In this document: positions 1 to 5,037 of the stretch, in pieces
Layout: each line of letters starts with the position of its first letter
Position numbering within the stretch: the stretch's first letter is position 1
Origin: Paludibacter sp.
GTDB taxonomy: Bacteria; Bacteroidota; Bacteroidia; Bacteroidales; Paludibacteraceae
Assembly (NCBI GenBank): GCA_028705705.1
Contig: JAQWCZ010000169.1
Span: 1-5,037 of the forward strand
Direction of reading: 5' to 3'
DNA length: 5,037 nucleotides
The notes under the pieces: generated by a model
Told to the model about the DNA's origin: nothing
What the model saw: only the letters and a program-made list of their open reading frames with translations
Databases searched by the model: none
Translations under genes and position numbers: made by a program

Positions 1-325
1 GCATACTATATTGTCCGTTTGTTAATTCATCCGGAACGATAAAAGTTGCATAGGTGTCCGTGAAGGTAGCAATGCTTACAACAACCTCTTCATCTCCGGT
101 TTTGAATACGATTTCATCTCCGGTGGCAAAACCTTTTCCGCTGATAGCCTGTGAATTCCCTTTCACAAGACTCATCTGCGACGGGATTATTACATCTTTG
201 ATAAATGTCGTTTGATCCGGCTTATTATCATCGGGGTCGGGTTCAATCTTTTCACACCCATAAACTATGGATGTGAAAAGAATGATTAAGAACAATTTTA
301 CAAGATTGTTTGGCGAAATATCCAT
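1..325 (-). CDS. Partial surface lipoprotein with IPT/TIG-like domain (N-terminal 108 residues)
   Basis: The reading frame opens with ATG at 325-323 and stays open to the window edge, so the C-terminus and full length are unknown. Residues 1-24 form a lipoprotein signal: a short n-region, a hydrophobic core (LFLIILFTSIVY) and a lipobox ending in VYGC with the lipidated Cys at 24. The mature start (CEKIEPDPDD) is acidic, which in Bacteroidota often goes with export to the outer face of the outer membrane. Residues about 41-108 read like an immunoglobulin-like IPT/TIG beta-sandwich: a strand ending in VIIPSQMSLVKG, then ISGKGFATGDEIVF, then ATFIVPDELTNGQYSM. This matches the common 'G-x-GF-x-x-GD' and 'FxVP-x-x-x-xG-x-Y' pattern of such domains. 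The start lies 14 bases after the stop of the upstream BACON/DUF5689 gene, so the two are probably cotranscribed. The position in a SusCD operon suggests a surface ligand-binding accessory protein, which is inference. The missing part could hold further IPT domains, a binding domain or an enzyme. Confidence 0.85.
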   Translation of the reverse strand, partial: MDISPNNLVKLFLIILFTSIVYGCEKIEPDPDDNKPDQTTFIKDVIIPSQMSLVKGNSQAISGKGFATGDEIVFKTGDEEVVVSIATFTDTYATFIVPDELTNGQYSM

Positions 326-339
326 TTTAAGATATAATT

Positions 340-2442
340 TTAATTTTTCAGTTGAGTGATTCTTACAAAGCCCAAACGGTTCGTTCCGGATGTACCGATA
401 TTGCTTCCGTTGAGTGTGGCACGTTCCTGACTGTTGACTCTCAAACGGATCACAAGATTTGATTTACCCTTCACTGCATCCGGCAGCTTAAATATATACT
501 GCATCAATTGCTGACTGTTATTGATGTCACAAACTGTATAATTGGCTATCTGATTCCACTGATTAAACGGTGTGTTTTCAGCTTCAGCCCATTCAATCGT
601 GAAGTGGGCAGGACCAGTAGTACTGCTTGATGACGAGAACTGCAGGTACAGAGCTCCCGGACCGGTTGCATTCAACGTACTGGTTGTAATTACCCAGGCT
701 TCGCCGGAACTACCTCCTGAAATGCTGGACGAAGGATTACCCCACCAATACTGGGTATTGATACCCCAGTACGACAGGTTATTGTTGTACAAAATAGTCG
801 GTGTTCCATCAGCATTCAGGTCACATGGTGCCAACCTGGCCTGAGAAGCTACATAATAGAACGCTTCGGCACTACTGGAGGTTAGCACATTCTGATTTAC
901 CCTTCCTGTATATTTAAGTGTACCTGTTCCAATATAAGCGGTAATCGAACTTAATGCGACAGTGTTGTTAGGCCACGGACCTAACTGCATAACGTCTCTT
1001 GAAAGTGCCGTATTCTTATCAGTCGAAACCTTGTTATCTTCATTACTCCGTATTCTGATAAAATAACTGGTAACGTTATTTTTCACCCGTTTCATCACAA
1101 TACCGGTAAGTGAGCCGGAGCCCCATGGCATTACAATTTTAAATCTGTCAAGGAAAGAAGGTGAAGTGTACATCTTAATTGTATTTCCTTTTTTATCCCT
1201 TACCAGATGTCCGTAATTATCGGTATCATCCGCAAATGGTTCTGCAGTAACTGTCCAGTTGGTTGGTTTCATATTATAATACGTTTCCGTGATATTCACG
1301 TAGGTACCATAAGGCAACGGAAACTCAACCTCTTTCAGTGTAACCAGCGCATTTTCGTACTGGGCAAGATTAACCAGTTCGGTAATCTCAATTGGTGTAA
1401 TACCTGCACCCGGAGTAGCTTCGTGTACAAACGAAGGTGAGAAGGATTGAACTTTGCTTGCTTTAGATGATTCATCCAGAACAAACGATGCACCATACAT
1501 GTGAACCTTCACTTTTTCATTCAGGTTGAAGGTATTATCGTCAGCATTGGTAAACTCGATCCAGATCCCTTTGTTGCTTTCATCCTGAACCACCATCTGT
1601 GTTGTGGCAAGTGCCTGCTTACTGCGATCGCTGATTACATATCCTTCGATGTACAGGTTATCATTAATTGTACCAACACCTGAAGGTCCGATACGTGATA
1701 ATAAATCTGCAACAGTTACTTTGGTTGCATTGCTGAAATCATTTGCCAAATCAAGTTGTTTGATATACATAGTTACCGACTCATCCACCCCAATCATGGA
1801 GAATGTAATAGAACCTTCGCGTTGCACAGCGGGATTTTGACCGATAACAATTTGTTGTGTTGAATCTGTTACCTCCCCGATTGAGATCCAACTGTCGTTG
1901 GTAGTAGCCTGCCAGGCAATGTTGGCAGTTACTTTCACGACAAATGTTTCACCCAGCGAGGATACAAACTTAGGAGTCGTAGAATAATTAATTGCCAGAC
2001 TCGGTGGTGCCGGTTCCTGATAAACAGAAATACTTCCCATGACCTTCCCGGCAACGTTCAACAGGTTAATTGAATAATCCCTGGGGTACGCTGATGGGTT
2101 TGGTGTAGCTTTAATGCCAAACCGGCCATCACCTTTCCCTTCCGCGGGCCAAATCTCCACCCAGGTCTCATGTCCTTCACCCGGTGATAACTTCCATTTT
2201 CCGACATTTGATTCCACATAGAAATACTGACTGCCTCCCTTCTGCGGAAAACTGCAAACATAATCGGTTGGTAAAAGAGAGTCCATCTCAATACCGTCTG
2301 TATTTTTATACGTAATACCAAAGGCCACATCAGTCCCGCCAATATCATCCGGTTTCTCTTCATCGCAGGAAGATATCAATGCACATGCTATAATCGTTGC
2401 AAATAAAAGGAAAACACTTTTCCTGTTTCGTGTTTTTTGCAT
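340..2442 (-). CDS. BACON / DUF5689 domain-containing surface lipoprotein
   Basis: A 700-residue lipoprotein if it starts at ATG 2442-2440. An in-frame ATG at 2472-2470 would add ten residues. I prefer the inner start because it gives a compact signal (MQKTRNRK, then SVFLLFATIIACALIS) with the lipobox ISSC and Cys at 26; the outer start gives an unusually long basic n-region. The mature end CDEEKPDD is acidic, as in surface-exported Bacteroidota lipoproteins. Residues about 58-142 and 148-231 look like two BACON-type Ig-like domains: each has a GG/LG-x-x-F turn, a conserved 'W' strand (GKWKL; IAWQA), a second Trp (TWVEIWP; SWISIGE), an 'R-x-x-x-I' strand and a closing YQEP or KQLD. Residues about 240-467 resemble DUF5689 (ADLLSRIG, YIEGYVISD, VVQDESNKGIWIEF, GSLTGIV, YFIRIRSNED). 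Residues about 480-700 are beta-rich and Ser/Asn/Trp-rich, and I do not recognise them; they may be a jelly-roll binding module. No catalytic motif was seen. It occupies the SusE/SusF-like position after susD, so ligand binding at the surface is the likely role, but the ligand is unknown. Confidence 0.86.
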   Translation of the reverse strand: MQKTRNRKSVFLLFATIIACALISSCDEEKPDDIGGTDVAFGITYKNTDGIEMDSLLPTDYVCSFPQKGGSQYFYVESNVGKWKLSPGEGHETWVEIWPAEGKGDGRFGIKATPNPSAYPRDYSINLLNVAGKVMGSISVYQEPAPPSLAINYSTTPKFVSSLGETFVVKVTANIAWQATTNDSWISIGEVTDSTQQIVIGQNPAVQREGSITFSMIGVDESVTMYIKQLDLANDFSNATKVTVADLLSRIGPSGVGTINDNLYIEGYVISDRSKQALATTQMVVQDESNKGIWIEFTNADDNTFNLNEKVKVHMYGASFVLDESSKASKVQSFSPSFVHEATPGAGITPIEITELVNLAQYENALVTLKEVEFPLPYGTYVNITETYYNMKPTNWTVTAEPFADDTDNYGHLVRDKKGNTIKMYTSPSFLDRFKIVMPWGSGSLTGIVMKRVKNNVTSYFIRIRSNEDNKVSTDKNTALSRDVMQLGPWPNNTVALSSITAYIGTGTLKYTGRVNQNVLTSSSAEAFYYVASQARLAPCDLNADGTPTILYNNNLSYWGINTQYWWGNPSSSISGGSSGEAWVITTSTLNATGPGALYLQFSSSSSTTGPAHFTIEWAEAENTPFNQWNQIANYTVCDINNSQQLMQYIFKLPDAVKGKSNLVIRLRVNSQERATLNGSNIGTSGTNRLGFVRITQLKN

Positions 2443-2469
2443 AATATGATTTATTTTGAATTTGTGTTT

Positions 2470-2499
2470 CATCTGTAAATAATATATTGATGTCAGATG
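2470..2499 (-). repeat. Short inverted repeat in the susD to BACON/DUF5689 gap
   Basis: On the coding strand, CATCTG (2499-2494) is matched by CAGATG (2475-2470) across an 18-base A/T-rich loop. The stem is six perfect pairs; past one mismatch, two more A-T pairs are possible at the base. The downstream arm contains the outer of the two candidate start codons of the BACON/DUF5689 gene. There is no U-tract directly after it, so it does not look like an intrinsic terminator. It could be a weak mRNA hairpin affecting initiation or processing, but an arm this short can arise by chance in A/T-rich spacer. Confidence 0.25.
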
Positions 2500-2519
2500 T
2501 AATATCCGGGATAATTGAT

Positions 2520-4085
2520 TTATTTAATTGCTGCTGCTGTCCTGCTCCACCAAACAGGAGTCCTCATATCATCACCACCTCCGTAATCTGCTTTCAACCG
2601 GTCCACTGCAACCTGATAATTATCCGGATTTGTTTTAGCAGTGTTGATCGGATATTCGAAGCGCATAGGCAGAATGTGATCATTAAAAGTCCCTACCCCG
2701 ATATTTAATTTCGGGAAACCGGTACGACGGTAATCGTGCCAGGCCTCGTAACCCACCCAGAACATCGCAATGTATTTCTGATTCAGGATATTCTCCAGTC
2801 TTCCGTCGTAAGGTGCGTAGTTATCAATAAAATTGGTAATGGCTTCATCGGTAATCCCAGCTTTATTTGGATCGACACTTACCCAGTATTTTATGGATTC
2901 GGTAATTGCACTGCGATAGTAGGTAGAAGCCACATCATCACCACCCGAAATAGCCCCGAGTTTAGCTGCTTCACAAAGAATAAACAACACTTCATCATAT
3001 TTCATCAATGAATAAGGTGAAGTATAGCCTCCCAACACACTTTTGTTCAGTCGAGCTGAATTGTCCGAATCGGTATCCTGGGAACCGGCACCGCTGGCAA
3101 CGCCTTTCCAGGCTCCACCACGTTGTACAAAGTAGGTAGAAATGCGCGGATCGTTTTGTTCATCCATCATGCTTACGATTTGTTCAGCGGCATTTCTACC
3201 GTTAAATGCTCCATCGGTCTGATCTCCAAAACTGTTAATAAAGGGAGTTATTCCGGAATAAAAAATGGTTGCGTTATCTTCGTTACTTGTAAAAATCGGA
3301 TATTTAATCGGGTCATTCAGTATTTCATTAATTTTTTCAAATACGGTCATTTCCTGAGCCCCGTCTCCGGAGTAGGTCATCTTCAGGTTACTCCGATTAC
3401 TCAATCTCATCAACAAGCGCAAATACAACGAATTATTAAATTTTTTCCATTTTGCAATATCACCACCATAGATTAAATCTTTCGAAGGTGTCTTTATGGA
3501 TTGATTAACATCGAACAAATTATTTGCTTTTTCGAGGGTTGCAAAAAGTTGTTTATAAACATCCTCCTGTTTGTCAAATACAGGGAAAAGGGTAGTTTCT
3601 TCCACATAATTATTGTCTTCATCGTAGTAGGGAAGACTCCGAAAAGCTTCACTACAAGGGATATCACCGAAAATATCGGTTGTATTCGACATAAATAAAG
3701 TCCTCAATGTAAGGGCAATGGCCTCGGTATTAACATCCTTTTTTCCGTCCAGCCTGGACAGTTGTCTCATGTGATCCGCATTGGCAGCCCACACAAACAG
3801 ACTGTTCCAGGTGCTTGCCATCACCGAGTTGCCAATCACATACCTGTGATATGCATTGTTAGAGGTTCCGGATACAGTATATTGTATCAATTCGCCCGTA
3901 AAAAGCCAGGTACGGTAGCGCATGCCATCAGCACCGGTAAATATCGTTTCCTCCAATAAATTAACCGGAGAAATATCCCAATATTTGGGAGCATTCGGAT
4001 TGTCGTTGAGTTCTTCAAATCCGGAACTGCATGAAAATTGAAATGTGACAATCAGTGTCAGAAAAATATAAATTAGATATTTCAT
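2520..4085 (-). CDS. SusD/RagB family nutrient-binding outer-membrane lipoprotein (SusD-like_2 type)
   Basis: A complete 521-residue protein, normal length for SusD homologues. I chose ATG 4085-4083 over the in-frame TTG three codons upstream, because the ATG gives a standard signal peptide (MKYLIYIFLTLIVTF). The lipidated residue is probably Cys19 in QFSCSS, a loose lipobox. Right after it comes FEELNDNPNAP, the signature opening of the SusD-like_2 branch. Other family marks are TDIFGDIPCSEAF (about 136-148), PVFDKQEDVYKQLFATLEKA (about 168-187), the DPRISTYF turn (about 312), YSLMKYDEVLFILCEAAKLG (about 358-377), the helix FWVGYEAWHDYRRTGFPKL (about 442-460), LPMRFEYP (about 472-479) and a terminal DDMRTPVWW. 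In the SusCD complex this alpha-helical TPR-fold lipoprotein sits on the transporter as a hinged lid and captures ligand. It starts 12 bases after the susC stop, the usual tight pairing. The ligand, whether glycan, peptide or other, cannot be deduced. Confidence 0.95.
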   Translation of the reverse strand: MKYLIYIFLTLIVTFQFSCSSGFEELNDNPNAPKYWDISPVNLLEETIFTGADGMRYRTWLFTGELIQYTVSGTSNNAYHRYVIGNSVMASTWNSLFVWAANADHMRQLSRLDGKKDVNTEAIALTLRTLFMSNTTDIFGDIPCSEAFRSLPYYDEDNNYVEETTLFPVFDKQEDVYKQLFATLEKANNLFDVNQSIKTPSKDLIYGGDIAKWKKFNNSLYLRLLMRLSNRSNLKMTYSGDGAQEMTVFEKINEILNDPIKYPIFTSNEDNATIFYSGITPFINSFGDQTDGAFNGRNAAEQIVSMMDEQNDPRISTYFVQRGGAWKGVASGAGSQDTDSDNSARLNKSVLGGYTSPYSLMKYDEVLFILCEAAKLGAISGGDDVASTYYRSAITESIKYWVSVDPNKAGITDEAITNFIDNYAPYDGRLENILNQKYIAMFWVGYEAWHDYRRTGFPKLNIGVGTFNDHILPMRFEYPINTAKTNPDNYQVAVDRLKADYGGGDDMRTPVWWSRTAAAIK

Positions 4086-4097
4086 TTGTTTCAATTT

Positions 4098-5037
4098 TTA
4101 AAATGATACTTTCAGATTAAACCCATAGGTACGTGTCATCGGATAACCACCGGTTTCCACGCCTCTGTTCAAGGAACCACCACCAAAAGCTGCTACTTCA
4201 GGGTCATATTGAGGCCAGTCTGTTAACATAAACAGGTTGGTTGCATAAACCCCAACAAAAGCACTTTGAATAAACCCTATCCTTTTAAGTGTAGCCGCAG
4301 GCAGTTTATAATCCAACCGGCATTCTTTCATTTTCAGGAAGCTGGTGCTGAATGTGTTTTGTTCCACATTGTTTCTGTTCCAGACAACTGTGTTGTAATA
4401 ATCCACAATATCAGTCGTTATCTTTGTGTTTTTCGTATATGTCCCATCCGGGTTCAGATTCACACCTTCGTGAATCAAACCTTCGTAACGACCTTCCAGC
4501 GTATTGGTGAGTTTACCCATATAGGATAACGCGAAGTTAGTTACCGAATAAGCTTTTCGTCCGTATTGTCCGGCAAAAGTCAGGTTCAGTGTGAAGTTTT
4601 TATAGGTAATTGTTTGTGTCATACCTGCTTTCCAGTCGGGGAATATACTTCCAAGGTCCAGGAGTTCTTCTCCCAGAACCGGGTTTCCGGTAACCGGATC
4701 CACAATTACCTGACCAGCTACGTTTACTTTTTGGTTGCCATCCATATAATAAGCACCTTCAGGAGCCCGAAGGTATCCGGCTCCATAAATCCGACCCAGT
4801 TCAGTACCGGGGAAAGCATATACAAAGACCCTGCTTCCTACCGTATTGCTGGTGTTGAGTTGCCATAATTCCACACCCGGTGCCAGTTCAACCAGTTTAT
4901 TCCAGTTTTTACTCCAGTTGAGATTCATATACCAGTTCCAGTTTTTAGATTTTAAAGGCTGAATCCGGGTGGCAATTTCGATCCCTTTGTTGGTTACCTT
5001 GCCGGCGTTAATCACCTGAGAAGATGCTCCCGTTTCC
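4098..5037 (-). CDS. SusC/RagA family TonB-dependent outer-membrane transporter (C-terminal fragment)
   Basis: The frame is open through the window edge at 5037 and gives 312 C-terminal residues. Family members are usually around 1000 residues, so the signal peptide, the carboxypeptidase-like N-terminal domain, the TonB box, the plug and most of the barrel lie outside the window. The fragment shows the expected end of a SusC barrel: NAGKVTNKGIEI (about 10-21), LGRIYGAGYLR (about 80-90), GSIFPDWKAGMTQTITYKNF (about 129-148), SFLKMKECRLDYKLP (about 232-246), YATNLFMLTDWPQYDPE (about 264-280), and GGYPMTRTYGFNLKVSF ending in Phe, the terminal aromatic that BAM uses for barrel insertion. It ends at TAA 4100-4098. 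The protein imports ligand across the outer membrane, driven by TonB-ExbBD, with SusD as its lid. A GTG at 5015 is an internal Val codon and not a start, since the SusC motif continues upstream of it. No frameshift or internal stop was seen. Confidence 0.95.
   Translation of the reverse strand, partial: ETGASSQVINAGKVTNKGIEIATRIQPLKSKNWNWYMNLNWSKNWNKLVELAPGVELWQLNTSNTVGSRVFVYAFPGTELGRIYGAGYLRAPEGAYYMDGNQKVNVAGQVIVDPVTGNPVLGEELLDLGSIFPDWKAGMTQTITYKNFTLNLTFAGQYGRKAYSVTNFALSYMGKLTNTLEGRYEGLIHEGVNLNPDGTYTKNTKITTDIVDYYNTVVWNRNNVEQNTFSTSFLKMKECRLDYKLPAATLKRIGFIQSAFVGVYATNLFMLTDWPQYDPEVAAFGGGSLNRGVETGGYPMTRTYGFNLKVSF

Larger units (their letters stand above)
1..5037 (-). other. Putative SusC-SusD-lipoprotein-lipoprotein operon
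   Basis: Four codirectional genes lie in the order transporter, SusD lid, BACON/DUF5689 lipoprotein, IPT/TIG-like lipoprotein, with gaps of 12, 77 (or 47) and 14 bases. None of the gaps shows a GC-rich stem followed by a T-run, or a clear Bacteroidota promoter (TTTG about 19 bases before TAnnTTTG). A single polycistronic transcript from a promoter upstream of susC, outside the window, is therefore the simplest reading. The three downstream products all carry lipoprotein signals, consistent with an outer-membrane surface assembly. The operon may continue past position 1, because the last gene is cut there. Cotranscription is inferred from spacing and strand only. Confidence 0.75.

Noticed and set aside
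2058..2363. Minus-strand open frame of 101 codons overlapping the start of the BACON/DUF5689 gene
   Set aside because: It is an out-of-frame reading of the same strand. The larger frame has a lipobox and domain matches, while this one shows neither.
2470..2499. Intrinsic terminator after susD
   Set aside because: The stem is only six pairs with an 18-base loop and is not followed by a U-run, so it does not fit a rho-independent terminator.
2443..2519. Independent promoter for the two lipoprotein genes in the largest spacer
   Set aside because: I looked for TAnnTTTG with an upstream TTTG on the coding strand and found no convincing match. The A/T-rich sequence alone is not enough.
3123..3476. 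Plus-strand open frame of 117 codons inside the susD gene
   Set aside because: It lies entirely antisense to a well-supported SusD coding region. Its translation has odd composition (many Cys, Ile, His), shows no recognisable family, and has no leader or neighbour to support it.
4092..4094. TTG as start codon of the SusD gene
   Set aside because: An ATG three codons downstream gives the usual compact lipoprotein signal. The TTG would overlap the short spacer after the susC stop and adds nothing recognisable.
4566..4868. Plus-strand open frame of 100 codons inside the susC gene
   Set aside because: It is antisense to the conserved SusC C-terminal motifs, has no recognisable domain, and is explained by codon bias on the opposite strand.
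5013..5015. GTG as start of a separate 305-residue protein
   Set aside because: The frame continues upstream to the window edge and the SusC motif around it is continuous, so this is an internal Val codon of a cut gene.

Overview
The window comes from a member of the Bacteroidota. It carries four genes, all on the minus strand and read from high to low coordinates. The gene order is: the C-terminal third of a SusC/RagA-type TonB-dependent outer-membrane transporter (4098-5037, cut by the window edge); a complete SusD/RagB-type surface lipoprotein of the SusD-like_2 branch (2520-4085); a complete multidomain lipoprotein with two BACON-like domains, a DUF5689-like domain and an unassigned beta-rich C-terminal region (340-2442, possibly 2472); and the first 108 residues of a lipoprotein with an IPT/TIG-like domain (1-325, cut by the other edge). 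The adjacent SusC/SusD pair, the lipoprotein signals and the A/T-rich leaders without clear Shine-Dalgarno sequences are the basis for the phylum. Nothing seen fixes a genus.

The genes are closely packed: 12 bases between susC and susD, 77 (or 47, depending on the start) between susD and the BACON/DUF5689 gene, and 14 between that gene and the IPT/TIG-like gene. No convincing promoter or terminator was seen in these gaps, so one transcript is the simplest reading. The largest gap (2443-2519) contains a small inverted repeat of doubtful significance. No RNA genes, mobile elements or CRISPR arrays were seen. Plus-strand open frames are antisense shadows of the four genes.

By family knowledge, SusC is the energised pore and SusD the lid that captures ligand at the cell surface. 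The two downstream lipoproteins sit where surface glycan-binding proteins (SusE/SusF-like) usually lie, and probably help bind the ligand. The ligand cannot be read from the sequence: no glycoside hydrolase, polysaccharide lyase, sulfatase, peptidase, nuclease, ECF sigma/anti-sigma pair or hybrid two-component regulator lies inside the window. The less ordinary parts are the BACON-BACON-DUF5689-unknown architecture and its pairing with an IPT/TIG-like lipoprotein. This looks like a variant of a well-known system rather than a new kind of system.
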